From: Oceanicola sp. D3
GTDB lineage: Bacteria; Pseudomonadota; Alphaproteobacteria; Rhodobacterales; Rhodobacteraceae
Reading direction: 5' to 3'
Length of the DNA: 64,000 nucleotides
Assembly (NCBI RefSeq): GCF_006351965.1
Contig: NZ_CP040932.1
Span: forward strand, 2,914,001 to 2,978,000
In this document: piece after piece, positions 1-8,636 of the stretch
How positions within the stretch are numbered: the first letter of the stretch is position 1
How the letters are laid out: each line of letters begins with the position of its first letter
Position numbers and translations under genes: made by a program
Notes under the pieces: model-generated
What the model was told of the DNA's origin: nothing
What the model saw: the letters and a program-made list of their open reading frames with translations, nothing else
The model's database searches: none

Positions 1-1
1 G

Positions 2-724
2 ATGATGCAGGGCTACCGCGCCCGCGCCCGCGACGCCGGGGCAGAGCTGCTGACGGGCGAGGTCACCGCCCTCACGCGCTCTGGCCCCCGCATCACCCAT
101 GTCACCCTCGCCAGCGGCGATGTCATCAGCGCGGGCAACGTCGTCAACGCCTCCGGCCCCCGCGCCGCGCTCACCGCCCGCATGGCCGGGCTGCACATTC
201 CGGTCGAGCCGCGCAAACGCACCTCCTTCGTCTTCGACTGCGCAACCAACCCCGAAGGCAGCGCCACCGTCAACGCGGGCCGCCTGCCGCTGATGATCGA
301 CCCCTCCGGCATCTACGTGCGCCCCGAGGGCCGCTACTTCCTCACCGGATGCGCGCCGCCCGTCGATACCGCCGTCGATTTCGACGATTTCGAGCCACGC
401 CACGAAGATTTCGAAGAAATCATCTGGCCTGTCCTCGCCGCCCGCTCCACCGCCTTCGAAGCGATCAAGCTGATCAACTGCTGGGCCGGCCACTACGCGA
501 TGAACACGCTGGACCATAACCTCGTCGTCGGTCCCTCCCCCGAGGTCGAAAACTTTTTCTTTGCCAACGGCTTCTCCGGCCACGGGCTGCAACAGGCCCC
601 CGCCGTCGGGCGCGGGCTGGCCGAGCTGATCACCCACGGTCGCTACACCACGCTGGACCTCTCCCCGATGGGCTACGCCCGCATCGCCGCCTGCTCGGAA
701 CAGATGGAAACCGCCGTCATCTGA
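2..724 (+). CDS. FAD-dependent oxidoreductase (DAO family), C-terminal part
   Basis: C-terminal 240 residues of a D-amino-acid-oxidase-fold flavoprotein. The frame is open to the left edge, so the N-terminal GxGxxG dinucleotide motif is outside the window. Visible are VVNASGPRAA (about residue 48), the segment that in this family follows the substrate-domain strands, and FSGHGLQQAPAVGRGLAE near the end, the typical C-terminal FAD-contact stretch of DAO/FOXRED1-type enzymes. The family oxidises amines or amino acids with FAD in the cytoplasm; the substrate cannot be told from this part. It ends about 100 bases before the fasciclin gene, on the same strand. Confidence 0.85.
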   Translation: MMQGYRARARDAGAELLTGEVTALTRSGPRITHVTLASGDVISAGNVVNASGPRAALTARMAGLHIPVEPRKRTSFVFDCATNPEGSATVNAGRLPLMIDPSGIYVRPEGRYFLTGCAPPVDTAVDFDDFEPRHEDFEEIIWPVLAARSTAFEAIKLINCWAGHYAMNTLDHNLVVGPSPEVENFFFANGFSGHGLQQAPAVGRGLAELITHGRYTTLDLSPMGYARIAACSEQMETAVI

Positions 725-831
725 GAGCGCCCGCGCAAAAAACTTTCGCCGATTTGAAACTGTCCTCCACCCCGCTCCGTATCTCTCTTCAAGGGCAACA
801 CGCCCAGGATACCAACAGGAAGGACTTTCCA

Positions 832-1380
832 ATGCTTCGCACTCTCACACTCGCCGCCACCGCCGCCGCCCTCACCACCGGCGCCGCCATGGCCGCCAAC
901 CCAACCGTCGGCGGCGCGCCGATGCTGGTCGAGCGCAACATCGTCGAAAACGCGGTGAACTCTCCAATCCACACCACCCTCGTCGCCGCCGTCAAACAAG
1001 CCGGCCTCGTGGATACGCTGGCCTCCGAAGGCCCGTTCACCGTCTTCGCGCCGACCGATGCCGCCTTCGCGATGGTCAAGCCCGAGTCGCTGAACGCCCT
1101 GATGCAGCCCGGCGCCAAGAAGCAGCTCACCGAGATCCTCACCTGCCACGTGGTTGGCGCCAAAGCCATGTCGAACGCCATCGCAGGCATGATCGCCGAT
1201 GACGGCGGCAACCACCCCGTCGAAACCCTCGGCGGCTGCACCCTTCAGGCCAAGATGACCGGCGGCAAAATCACCCTGACCGACGAAAACGGCCGCACCG
1301 CCACCGTCACCGTGGCCGATGTCGAGCAATCCAACGGCGTGATCCACGTGATCGACCGCGTGCTCCTGCCCAAGCAATAA
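832..1380 (+). CDS. Secreted fasciclin (FAS1) domain protein
   Basis: 182 residues: a Sec signal peptide (about 1-22, ending TTGAAMAA) followed by one FAS1 domain. FAS1 hallmarks are GPFTVFAPTDAAFA (H1-like box) and NGVIHVIDRVLLP (H2 box). FAS1 proteins are exported or envelope adhesion/matrix proteins; the exact ligand is unknown. The ATG at 832 is preceded by AGGAAGGA at 817-824; an in-frame ATG at 754 lies further upstream but would disrupt the signal peptide. A strong terminator follows at 1437-1468. Confidence 0.9.
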   Translation: MLRTLTLAATAAALTTGAAMAANPTVGGAPMLVERNIVENAVNSPIHTTLVAAVKQAGLVDTLASEGPFTVFAPTDAAFAMVKPESLNALMQPGAKKQLTEILTCHVVGAKAMSNAIAGMIADDGGNHPVETLGGCTLQAKMTGGKITLTDENGRTATVTVADVEQSNGVIHVIDRVLLPKQ

Positions 1381-1436
1381 CCCTCCACTCACAAAACAGC
1401 CGCCCGCCGCCCCGCGCGGCGGGCAGCACCAAAACC

Positions 1437-1468
1437 AAAAAGCGCCTCCTCAACGGGGGCGCTTTTTT
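1437..1468 (+). terminator. Rho-independent terminator after the fasciclin gene
   Basis: AGCGCCTCC pairs with GGGGGCGCT (one G-T wobble) around a TCAAC loop and is followed by TTTTTT. The A-run before the stem and T-run after it make it potentially bidirectional, so it also shields the converging tRNA. Confidence 0.85.
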
Positions 1469-1484
1469 GTCTGGCGAGAAAGAA

Positions 1485-1560
1485 TGGTGCCCCCACACGG
1501 ACTCGAACCGCGGACCTACTGATTACAAATCAGTTGCTCTACCAGCTGAGCTATAGGGGC
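1485..1560 (-). tRNA. tRNA-Thr (anticodon UGU)
   Basis: 76-nt cloverleaf on the minus strand. The acceptor stem GCCCCTA pairs with TGGGGGC (one wobble), discriminator A, and CCA is encoded. The D arm is AGCTCAGCTGGTAGAGC, the anticodon arm ACTGATTTGTAATCAGT with TGT in the loop, and the T arm contains GGTTCGAGTCC. UGU reads threonine ACA/ACG/ACU codons. Confidence 0.97.
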
Positions 1561-1604
1561 ACTCGGCGGCTCGATAGCGCGGAGTTTTGCGCGGTGCAAG
1601 CCCC

Positions 1605-3257
1605 CTAGCGGTTCGCGCGTGCCAGAAGCATCACCGCGGCAAGGCCGGTGGCGCAGATCATCAGCGCGGGCGGGGCGGCTTGGGGCAGGTGCTCCAGCGA
1701 GGCCTCCTCATAGACCCGCACCGCGAGGGTAGAATAGTTGAACGGGCGCAGCAGCAGCGTGGCGGGCAGCTCTTTTACGCAATCGACAAAGACCAGCAGC
1801 AGCGCGGTGCCCACCGAGGCACGCATCAGCGGCAGGTAGATGGCGGCCAGCACGCCGCGTCGCGTGCGGCCCAAAGATCTCGCCGCGAGCGGGATGTTGG
1901 GCGAAATCCGGCCAAAGGCGGCATCCGCCGCGCCCTGTCCGATGGCAAAGAAGCGCACCACATAGGCAAAGACCAGCGCGGCAGCCGAGCCCGTCAGCAC
2001 CAGCCCAGGGTCCCATCCCGTCAGCGCCAGCACCCCGTCGGCCACGCGATGGTCGAGCGCGGCGAGCGGCAACAGCACGCCCACGCCCAGCACCGCACCA
2101 GGCGCGGCATAGCCCAGCGTCGTCACCGGCAGCAGCGCCCGTGGCAGCGCGTGGCCCGAAAGCCGCACGCCGTAAACCATGAAAAGCCCCGCCGCCACGG
2201 TCAGCACCGCCGCCGTGCCGCCCACCACCAGCGTGTTGCCCAGCGCCTCCAGCAGGCGCGGGTCCAGCCAGTCGGCCCTTGGCCCCAGCCCGTGGTGCAC
2301 CATCACGCCCACCGGCAACACGAAGCCAAGCGCAAACGGCACCATGCACAGCCCGAAGGCCAGCCAACGCCGCACCGGGCCCAGCTCCTGCGGGGCCACG
2401 GGCCGCACGCCGCGCGCACCCTGATGCACCTTGGCCCGGCGGCGCGAGAGCCGCTCCAGCGTAACCAGCACAAGCACCAGCGCGAGGATCACGCAGGCCA
2501 GCTGCGCCGCACCGCCCGCATTGCCCGCTTCCAGCCAGGCCGAGAAGATGCCGGTGGTCAGCGTCTGCACCGCGAAAAATTCCACTGTGCCAAAGTCGCT
2601 CACCGTTTCCATCATCACGATCGCCGTGGCCGCCGCGATGGCGGGCCGTGCCAGCGGCAGGCCGACTCGCCAGAACCGCGCGACAGGCCCCGCGCCCAGC
2701 GCCCGGGCCACCTCGTAGGCGCCCCCGGGCTGCTCGCGAAAGGCGGCGCGGGCCAGCAGGTAAACGTAGGGATAAAGCGAGGCCGCAAGCACCAGCACCG
2801 CCGCCCCGCGCGAGCGGATCTGCGGAAACCAGTAGTCGCGCGCGCTCTCCCAGCCAAAGGCCTCGCGCAACGCGCCCTGCACCGGCCCGGCGTATTCCAG
2901 AAAATCCACCAGCGCGTAGGCCCCCACATAGGCCGGCACCGCAAGCGGCAGAAAAAGCGCCCACTCCAGCCAGCGCCGTCCGGGAAAGCGATACATCACC
3001 ACGGTCCATGCCGCGCCCGTGCCCATCGCCGCCGCCAGCGCCGCCACGCCCACCATCAACACCCCGGTGTTCATCAGGTAGCGGGGCAGCACCGTGGCCG
3101 CGAGATGGGGCCAGATATTCACCTTCGGCGCAAAGGCAATGACCACCACGGCGATGATCGGCATCAGCACCAGCGCGGCAATCATCACCGCGCCGGCCGA
3201 CCAACCGTCAACCCGCCAGCGACGCGCTCTGCCCTGCCCTGTGCTTACATCCGCCAT
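1605..3257 (-). CDS. Iron(III)-type ABC transporter permease (FbpB/SfuB-like)
   Basis: 550 residues with about 12 hydrophobic segments in two homologous halves, the fused double-permease arrangement of the ferric-iron (FbpB/SfuB/HitB) family. Each half carries an EAA-type cytoplasmic loop: EVARALGAGPVARFWRVGLP (about 180) and AARSLGRTRRGVLAAIYLP (about 460). It would form the membrane channel for ferric iron taken from a periplasmic binding protein. No binding-protein or ATPase gene adjoins it, so its partners are encoded elsewhere. Start ATG at 3257; it is divergent from the gene at 3389. Confidence 0.88.
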   Translation of the reverse strand: MADVSTGQGRARRWRVDGWSAGAVMIAALVLMPIIAVVVIAFAPKVNIWPHLAATVLPRYLMNTGVLMVGVAALAAAMGTGAAWTVVMYRFPGRRWLEWALFLPLAVPAYVGAYALVDFLEYAGPVQGALREAFGWESARDYWFPQIRSRGAAVLVLAASLYPYVYLLARAAFREQPGGAYEVARALGAGPVARFWRVGLPLARPAIAAATAIVMMETVSDFGTVEFFAVQTLTTGIFSAWLEAGNAGGAAQLACVILALVLVLVTLERLSRRRAKVHQGARGVRPVAPQELGPVRRWLAFGLCMVPFALGFVLPVGVMVHHGLGPRADWLDPRLLEALGNTLVVGGTAAVLTVAAGLFMVYGVRLSGHALPRALLPVTTLGYAAPGAVLGVGVLLPLAALDHRVADGVLALTGWDPGLVLTGSAAALVFAYVVRFFAIGQGAADAAFGRISPNIPLAARSLGRTRRGVLAAIYLPLMRASVGTALLLVFVDCVKELPATLLLRPFNYSTLAVRVYEEASLEHLPQAAPPALMICATGLAAVMLLARANR

Positions 3258-3290
3258 AATCGCTCCCTAAACCCCGTTAATAGCCCGTCT

Positions 3291-3333
3291 TATGGTGGTG
3301 GAAAGCGGTTTATCTGTGCGGAAAACCACCATA
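3291..3333. promoter_or_regulatory. Inverted repeat in a divergent intergenic region
   Basis: Perfect 9-bp arms TATGGTGGT (3291-3299) and ACCACCATA (3325-3333) separated by 25 bases, between the divergently transcribed permease (start 3257) and hypothetical gene (start 3389). Position and symmetry suggest an operator, or two half-sites, for one or both genes. It resembles no iron-regulator site that I recognise. Confidence 0.4.
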
Positions 3334-3388
3334 TTGTGCGGCAACGCCGGGAGCGGTGAGGCAAAACGAGTAACAAGGGGACGATCCG

Positions 3389-4264
3389 ATGCAGGTCGTG
3401 TACCACCTGGGCGCACATGGCACAGATGAAGACAGGCTGTTTCGCTGCCTGCTGAAGAACAAGGGTGAGCTTGCAAAGCTCGGCACCATGGTCTCCGGGC
3501 CGGGCCGCTATCGCCGTGTGCTGCGCGAGGCGATGAATGCGCTCAAGGGGCAGCCCGCCGGGGCGGAGCTTCAGGAAGACATGCTCGCCGCCGTGATTGA
3601 TGAAGACCACGCCGAACGGCTGGTGTTTTCCAACCAGCAGTTCATCTGCGCCGCCCACTCCGTTCTGGCCGAAAACCGGATCTACCCGCAGATCGGCGAA
3701 AAGGCCCAGTGGATCCGCAACCTCTTTCCCGAGGCGCAGGCCGAGTTCCACATCGGCATCGCCAATCCGGCCACCTTCATCCCCGACCTCTTCGGGCGCT
3801 GCAAGGAAGAGGATTTTTCCGCCTTCATCGCTGGCGTTACCCCGACAGACCTGCGTTGGTCCGATACCCTCACCACCCTGCGCTCCGCCGTGCCCGATGC
3901 CCGCATCGTGGCTTGGTGCAACGAGGATACCCCGCTGATCTGGCCCGAGATCCTGCGCGACATGGGCAATATCCCCGCCGACATGCCGATACAGGGCGAA
4001 AACGACTTTCTCGGCACCATCATGTCCGAAGAGGGCCTGCGCCGGATGGAAAGCTATCTTGCCACCCACCCGATCAAGACAGCGCAGCAACGACAGCGGG
4101 TGGTCACCGCCTTCCTCGACAAATACGCCCGCCCCGAGGCCGTCGAGGTTGAAATGGACCTGCCCGGCTGGAGCGAAGGGCTGGTGGAGGCCATGACCCA
4201 AGCCTATGTCGAAGACATCGAGCGCATCCGGATGATCGAGGGGCTCACCTTCATCGCCCCATAA
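3389..4264 (+). CDS. Hypothetical protein, possible degenerate sulfotransferase fold
   Basis: 291 residues, no signal peptide or membrane segment. The N-terminus VVYHLGAHGTDEDRLFRCLL followed by KNKGELAKLG has the layout of NDST-type sulfotransferases, which start with a strand, a GxHKTGTT phosphate loop, then a helix and N...L..G. Here the K-T-G-T-T part is replaced by G-T-D-E-D, so PAPS binding as in active enzymes is doubtful. I know the type as a conserved Rhodobacterales hypothetical. The start has ACAAGGGGACGATCC upstream as ribosome site. The fold assignment is inference only. Confidence 0.6.
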   Translation: MQVVYHLGAHGTDEDRLFRCLLKNKGELAKLGTMVSGPGRYRRVLREAMNALKGQPAGAELQEDMLAAVIDEDHAERLVFSNQQFICAAHSVLAENRIYPQIGEKAQWIRNLFPEAQAEFHIGIANPATFIPDLFGRCKEEDFSAFIAGVTPTDLRWSDTLTTLRSAVPDARIVAWCNEDTPLIWPEILRDMGNIPADMPIQGENDFLGTIMSEEGLRRMESYLATHPIKTAQQRQRVVTAFLDKYARPEAVEVEMDLPGWSEGLVEAMTQAYVEDIERIRMIEGLTFIAP

Positions 4265-4379
4265 CGCCGCGCCGCTGGCCCCACAATTTCCTTCGCATTT
4301 TAGCGATATCGCCCAGCACGGTTAACCAACCCTTCGCCAATGGCAGCCTATCCCCGGCATAAACCACCGGAGGGTGCCG

Positions 4380-5453
4380 ATGCCGGTCACGATCAATGCG
4401 GTCGACCACGAGTTTGCCATATCCAGCGGGTCCAACGTCAACAACGGGCCCGGCACCTCCACGTTCGACTACCCGCCAAACTCCACCTCCAATCTCTCCA
4501 TCACCTCCAATCAGGGCGATGACACGCCGTTCCAGTTCTCGGTGGGGGATACCTATGATGTTTCCTACACCGGCAACGGCGGCGGCAGCACCTTGCAAGA
4601 TGCGGTGGTGGTGCGCTCAGATTTCGTCGACATCAACGGCGATCAGGGCGGCGCGGTGGTGTTTCAGGGGATCGACGACAATGGCGAGATCATTCAGGTG
4701 GTCTGGTCGCCCGATTTCGACCTCGAACAATGGTATTGGGACAATCACGATCCGCAAAACCCGCCGGGCTTCTACACCACCGATCAGGACGTGGTGCAGC
4801 AATATGGCTATGTCTGCTTCGGCTTCGGCACCCGCATCGCCACCGAAGATGGCCCGGTGCCGGTGGAGCGGCTGCGCGCGGGCCAGCGCGTGCTGACCCA
4901 TGACAACGGCGCGCAACCGGTGATGTGGATGGGGCAAAGCCTCGTGCCGGGCCGGGATGACGCCGCGCCGGTGCGCTTCGCCGCAGGCGCCTTCGGCAAC
5001 CCGTCGCCACTGATCCTGTCACAACAGCACCGGGTGCTCATGGCCGACCCGCTGGCAGAGCTGCACTTTGGCGCACCGGAGGTTTTCGTGCCCGCCCGCG
5101 CGCTCGCCGGCGTTCCGGGGATCGAGCTCGTGAATGTCCACGAGATCGGCTACGCCCATTTCATGTTACCCCGGCACGAGGTGATCGAGGCAGAGGGGCT
5201 GGCCTGTGAAAGCCTCTATTTCGGCGACATCGCCCGCGCCCGCCTCGGCTCCGCCGCCCAGCGCGAGATTGCCCAAATCTTCCCCGGTCTTCCCGGCAGC
5301 ATGTCTCTCGGCGAAACGGGCTCACAGCACGCCCTGCAACTCGCCCGCCCCACGCTCAAATTCTACGAGGCGCGCCTGCTGGCCTCGCTGATGTGGGATA
5401 TTGACCTGCCCGCCAAGCCGCGCGCCGCCCTCCCCAGCTTCGTGGCGGCCTAA
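4380..5453 (+). CDS. Hint-domain protein
   Basis: 357 residues. The first ~140 residues are a Ser/Thr/Asn-rich beta-type region with no recognised domain. A Hint (Hedgehog/intein) domain starts at CFGFGTRIATEDGPVPVERL (about residue 146), where the Cys is the splicing/cleavage nucleophile, and ends near LPRHEVIEAEGLACESLYF, the matching C-terminal block. Such proteins are common in Rhodobacterales and may autoprocess; their role is unknown. GGAGG at 4369-4373 lies 6 bases before ATG 4380; a GTG at 4374 is in frame but overlaps that site. Confidence 0.85.
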   Translation: MPVTINAVDHEFAISSGSNVNNGPGTSTFDYPPNSTSNLSITSNQGDDTPFQFSVGDTYDVSYTGNGGGSTLQDAVVVRSDFVDINGDQGGAVVFQGIDDNGEIIQVVWSPDFDLEQWYWDNHDPQNPPGFYTTDQDVVQQYGYVCFGFGTRIATEDGPVPVERLRAGQRVLTHDNGAQPVMWMGQSLVPGRDDAAPVRFAAGAFGNPSPLILSQQHRVLMADPLAELHFGAPEVFVPARALAGVPGIELVNVHEIGYAHFMLPRHEVIEAEGLACESLYFGDIARARLGSAAQREIAQIFPGLPGSMSLGETGSQHALQLARPTLKFYEARLLASLMWDIDLPAKPRAALPSFVAA

Positions 5454-5472
5454 CCGCCGGGGCCCGCGCATG

Positions 5473-5494
5473 AAAACGCCGCCCGGAGGCGGCG
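5473..5494 (-). terminator. Terminator downstream of gapR
   Basis: On the minus strand CGCCGCC and GGCGGCG pair around a TCCG loop and are followed by TTTT. It lies 26 bases beyond the gapR stop and before the converging Hint gene. Confidence 0.7.
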
Positions 5495-5519
5495 CAATCG
5501 CTCGGCGCTGACCGCCTGC

Positions 5520-5798
5520 TCACATGCCAAGCGCCTGCTTGTACATGTCCAGCACGGCCTCTTCTTCGGCAATATCGTCGGGCTCGCGCTTGCGCAGCGC
5601 AATGACCTTGCGCATCACCTTGGTGTCATAGCCCCGGCCCTTCGCCTCGGCCATCACCTCTTTCTGCTGTTCGGCAATGTCCTTCTTCTCCGCGTCCAGC
5701 CGCTCAAACCGCTCGATGAACTGGCGCAGCTCGTCGGCCGCCACGCGGTAGCTGCCGGGCGTGCCGCCCTGATCGCCACCGGTATCAACGTCGCTCAT
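5520..5798 (-). CDS. gapR: GapR family nucleoid-associated protein (DUF2312)
   Basis: 92 residues, the usual family length. The protein is a nearly continuous helix: LRQFIERFERLDAEKKDIAE then QQKEVMAEAKGRGYDTKVMR, with RKREPDDIAEEEAVLDMYKQ at the end, the conserved DUF2312 signature. GapR dimers/tetramers clamp overtwisted, AT-rich DNA ahead of replication and transcription forks in alphaproteobacteria and assist topoisomerases. The start at 5798 has AAGGAGTTTC just upstream; a longer in-frame reading to 6053 has no family similarity. Confidence 0.95.
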   Translation of the reverse strand: MSDVDTGGDQGGTPGSYRVAADELRQFIERFERLDAEKKDIAEQQKEVMAEAKGRGYDTKVMRKVIALRKREPDDIAEEEAVLDMYKQALGM

Positions 5799-5900
5799 GT
5801 GAAACTCCTTCTGCCTCGTTCTCATTCTTGGCCACGGCGCCCTGAGTAGCGGCGCGCAGCGCGCTTGAAAAGCCCCACCGCGCGGTGCTACCTCGCGCCC

Positions 5901-6143
5901 ATGGAACAAACCGCCCCCTCGCTCGATCTTTCGCTTCTCGTCTGGCCCGGTGCGCTGATCGCCCTGCTGGGTATCATCGCCATCCTCGCCTGCGTGCGCT
6001 CGGTCATGAAGGCCCGCAACGCCGGGCTCTCCAACGAGGAGATGGTGGCGCATATGCAGAAGATGGGCGCATGGAACATGGCCGCCCTCGGCGTCTCGGC
6101 CATCGGCCTCGCGCTGATGGTGATGGGTCTGCTGCTCGGCTGA
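5901..6143 (+). CDS. Small two-helix membrane protein
   Basis: 80 residues, function unknown. Two hydrophobic segments, LLVWPGALIALLGIIAILAC (about 12-31) and AALGVSAIGLALMVMGLLLG at the C-terminus, flank a cytoplasm-like loop with RSVMKARNAGLSNEEMVAHM. Conserved-looking codon use and an ATG at 5901 support a real gene, though the ribosome site is weak. It is divergent from gapR and converges on the fatty-acid enzyme gene. Confidence 0.7.
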   Translation: MEQTAPSLDLSLLVWPGALIALLGIIAILACVRSVMKARNAGLSNEEMVAHMQKMGAWNMAALGVSAIGLALMVMGLLLG

Positions 6144-6170
6144 AGCCGCAGGTGGCGTGCAGCAGGCGCC

Positions 6171-8057
6171 CTAAAGGTCGCCCCAGCCCAACCCGTTCTT
6201 CACCAACTCGGCAAACTGCGGGGCCGGGGCCCATAGCGCCTCACCGTGGCTCTCCGCCCGCGCCTTCAGCTCTGCCTCCACTCGCGCCAGCCCGCGCGCC
6301 TGCGCCCAATGCATCGGCCCGCCCTCATGGCGCGGAAAGCCCTTGCCCGCGATCATCGCCACATCCAGCGCCGCCGCCGTTTCCACCGCGCCCTGCGCCA
6401 AAAGCAATGCCCCCGCATTGGCCATCGCAAGGCAGACCGGCGCGATAATCTCTTCCACCCGCCACTCCGCAAGGTCGGCCCGGCCCTCATCGGCATAGGG
6501 CGGCACATTAAATCCAAAGCCCGCCCAGGCCGCGTTCATCTCCTCCGCGCTCGCCTCGCCCCGGGCCACCATGTCCTCCGCCGCGGCGCGGCCTGCGGCA
6601 TGGATCAGCCCGGCTACAGCAGGCTCGGCCCAGATCGCGGTGATCCCCAGCGCCCGCGCCAGCCCAAAGCCGCGCGCCACCGCCGCGCCCCCGGCCTCCG
6701 GCAGAGCACCAATTTCCAGCAGTCCGGCGCGATGCGCAGGCCCGTCAAAGCGCAGCGCGATGAAACGGTCGCGGTGTTCCAACGGCGCCGCCAGCGTTTC
6801 CAGAGCCGGGCTGCGTGCACTGGTCGCCAGCACCGGCTCCGGCCCCAACAGCTCCGACAGCCTCGCCAGCAAATCGCCCTTCAGGCCGCTCTCGTCGGGC
6901 ATGGTCTCCACCACCACCGCGCAGCCCTCCAGCCCGGCTTCGCCGCCGCCGTTCTCCACCCGGGCCACCGCCGCCTCGCCCGCCTCGGCCCGCATCCGCC
7001 CGGCCTCGACCTCACCGTCAAAATGCGCCTTCACACGGCCAATCGCGGCCTCCAGATGCGCCTCGTCCTGCTCCATCAGCCGCACCTCGACCCCCGCCGC
7101 AGCCGCCGCCACCGTCAGCGCCGCCCCCCGCGTGCCGCCGCCGACAACCCCGATCCGGCTCACCGCAACGGGAGCCTCGCCGCCCAGCCGCGCGGGCCGT
7201 GCCACGCCGCGCTCGGCAAAGAACACATGGCGCAGCGCCGCCGACTGCCGCCCCTCCCGCAGCGCCTCGAACGCCTCCAGCTCATAGGCAAGCCCGGTCT
7301 CGAAGGGCAGCAAAAGCGCGCCCTCCACACAATCAATCACCCGATGCGGTGCCTCCAGAACGGCGCGGGCCGCGTCGCCCTCCAGCGCCGCGCGGGCGCG
7401 GGCCACGGCGGCCTCATAGCCCAGCGGGTCCGAAAGCCCCTGCCGCGCATCGCGCGTTCTGCGCGGGGCCACGCCGTCTTCGCTCTGCCCGAGTTGCCGG
7501 GCAAGCTGCACCGTGGTTTCGGCAAGGTCGCCCTCCACCACACCATCCACCAGCCCCAGTTTCTCCGCCGAGCGCGCCCCCATCGGCTGTCCGCTGAGCA
7601 TCAGCCGCAGCGCCGCCTCCGCGCCGATCAGCCGGGGTGCGCGCTGGGTGCCGCCGCCACCGGGCACGAGGCCCAGCTTCACCTCCGGCAGCCCCAGCTT
7701 CGCATCCGGCGCGGCAAGGCGAAAATGGCAGGCCAGCGCCAGCTCCAACCCACCGCCCAACGCCGCGCCGCGAATGCCCGCCACCACCGGCTTGGTGCAG
7801 TCTTCGATCCGGGTGTAAAGCGTGCCAAACCACGGGTCTTCGCCGGGCGCGTCAAACTCCGCAATATCGGCCCCGGCCGAAAAGTTGCGCCCCGCCCCGA
7901 CAATCGCCAAGGCCGTCACCTTCGGGTCGGCCTCGGCGATCTGCACCGCTTCCCACAACCCGCGCCGCACCGCCAGCGATTGCGCGTTGACAGGCGGCGC
8001 GTCGATCACGATCCGCGCCACGCCGTCCTGCACGTTGAGCTTGACCACTGAGCCCAT
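6171..8057 (-). CDS. Enoyl-CoA hydratase / 3-hydroxyacyl-CoA dehydrogenase fusion with degenerate dehydrogenase half
   Basis: 628 residues with FadJ/FadB architecture. The N-terminal crotonase domain (1-~190) is intact: oxyanion loop AGRNFSAGADIAEF and catalytic-Glu segments GAALGGGLELALA and LGLPEVKLGLVPGGGG. From ~300 an HCDH domain starts with IGVVGGGTRGAAL (GxGxxG kept). The usual catalytic His in the RFIGLHFF block is Arg here (FIALRFDGPAHRAG, about residue 436), the following FF is lost, and the SPGFxxNR block is not recognisable (AEPAVAGLIHAAGR). So hydratase/isomerase activity is likely but dehydrogenation doubtful. ATG 8057 has GAAGGGG upstream; longer readings to 8141 lack family similarity. 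Confidence 0.88.
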   Translation of the reverse strand: MGSVVKLNVQDGVARIVIDAPPVNAQSLAVRRGLWEAVQIAEADPKVTALAIVGAGRNFSAGADIAEFDAPGEDPWFGTLYTRIEDCTKPVVAGIRGAALGGGLELALACHFRLAAPDAKLGLPEVKLGLVPGGGGTQRAPRLIGAEAALRLMLSGQPMGARSAEKLGLVDGVVEGDLAETTVQLARQLGQSEDGVAPRRTRDARQGLSDPLGYEAAVARARAALEGDAARAVLEAPHRVIDCVEGALLLPFETGLAYELEAFEALREGRQSAALRHVFFAERGVARPARLGGEAPVAVSRIGVVGGGTRGAALTVAAAAAGVEVRLMEQDEAHLEAAIGRVKAHFDGEVEAGRMRAEAGEAAVARVENGGGEAGLEGCAVVVETMPDESGLKGDLLARLSELLGPEPVLATSARSPALETLAAPLEHRDRFIALRFDGPAHRAGLLEIGALPEAGGAAVARGFGLARALGITAIWAEPAVAGLIHAAGRAAAEDMVARGEASAEEMNAAWAGFGFNVPPYADEGRADLAEWRVEEIIAPVCLAMANAGALLLAQGAVETAAALDVAMIAGKGFPRHEGGPMHWAQARGLARVEAELKARAESHGEALWAPAPQFAELVKNGLGWGDL

Positions 8058-8187
8058 TGGCTGCCCCTTCCCCATCATCGTCCCGCCGCCGCCTGCCCTG
8101 CGGCTGTCTTGCATCAAAGCCGCGCCCGAGGGGAAAGACAAGCGGGCGCGCGGGTTTAGGGCCGCTCAGCCGCGCGCCCGGCGCGGC

Positions 8188-8508
8188 TCACCTCGCGCAA
8201 GACTTGCAGAAGGGCGTATGCGGCAACAGGTCGAGCCGCTCGGCAGAAATTTCGCCGCCACATTTGGTGCAAAAGCCGTAGTCCCCCGCTTCGATCCGCG
8301 CCAGCGCCGCCCGGATCGCCGCCATTTCGGCCTGCCCCTGCACGCCCTGCCCTTCCAGCACCTCGTCTTCCTCGCGTTCCACCGCCAGCTCTTCCCAATC
8401 GGGGCTGTTGTGGCTCACCAACTCGTCGCGAATTTCGTGCAGGCGGTCGTCCAGCTCGGTCAGGCGTGTTTCCAGCGTCGTTTTGCGGGCAGAGATCGGG
8501 GTGGTCAT
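8188..8508 (-). CDS. DksA/TraR-type C4 zinc-finger protein
   Basis: 106 residues. A coiled-coil-forming N-terminal part (TTLETRLTELDDRLHEIRDE) is followed by a C4 zinc finger, CTKC (about residue 81) and CKSC at the C-terminus, separated as in DksA/TraR proteins, with the family segment IEAGDYGFCTKCGGEIS. Such proteins enter the RNA polymerase secondary channel and modulate initiation; short versions like this one lack the full DksA coiled coil and their targets are uncertain. AGGAG lies 8 bases before ATG 8508. Confidence 0.9.
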   Translation of the reverse strand: MTTPISARKTTLETRLTELDDRLHEIRDELVSHNSPDWEELAVEREEDEVLEGQGVQGQAEMAAIRAALARIEAGDYGFCTKCGGEISAERLDLLPHTPFCKSCAR

Positions 8509-8636
8509 CACATGCGCTCCTTGCATCATGGCATCTTGTCATCGCCAAGCCTAAGGCGCTGGAACGCGGCGCTCATTGAGGTATATCAAGCCCGGGGGCG
8601 ACAAAGGTCTGCCCCCCGATGCAGAAAGGACAGCCC

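Noticed and set aside
741-781. ECF-type promoter before the fasciclin gene (GAAAC-N17-CGTA)
   Set aside because: Only loosely like EcfG or RpoE consensus; too weak to call.
754-831. N-terminal extension of the fasciclin gene from ATG 754
   Set aside because: It would bury the signal peptide, and the ribosome site AGGAAGGA belongs to ATG 832.
1587-3359. Long plus-strand reading frame (590 codons) opposite the iron-type permease
   Set aside because: His/Arg/Gln-rich low-complexity translation, no family similarity; it is the antisense shadow of a clear permease in GC-rich DNA.
6246-8051. 601-codon plus-strand frame opposite the hydratase/dehydrogenase fusion
   Set aside because: Arg/His/Pro-rich shadow; the minus-strand gene has recognisable domains throughout.
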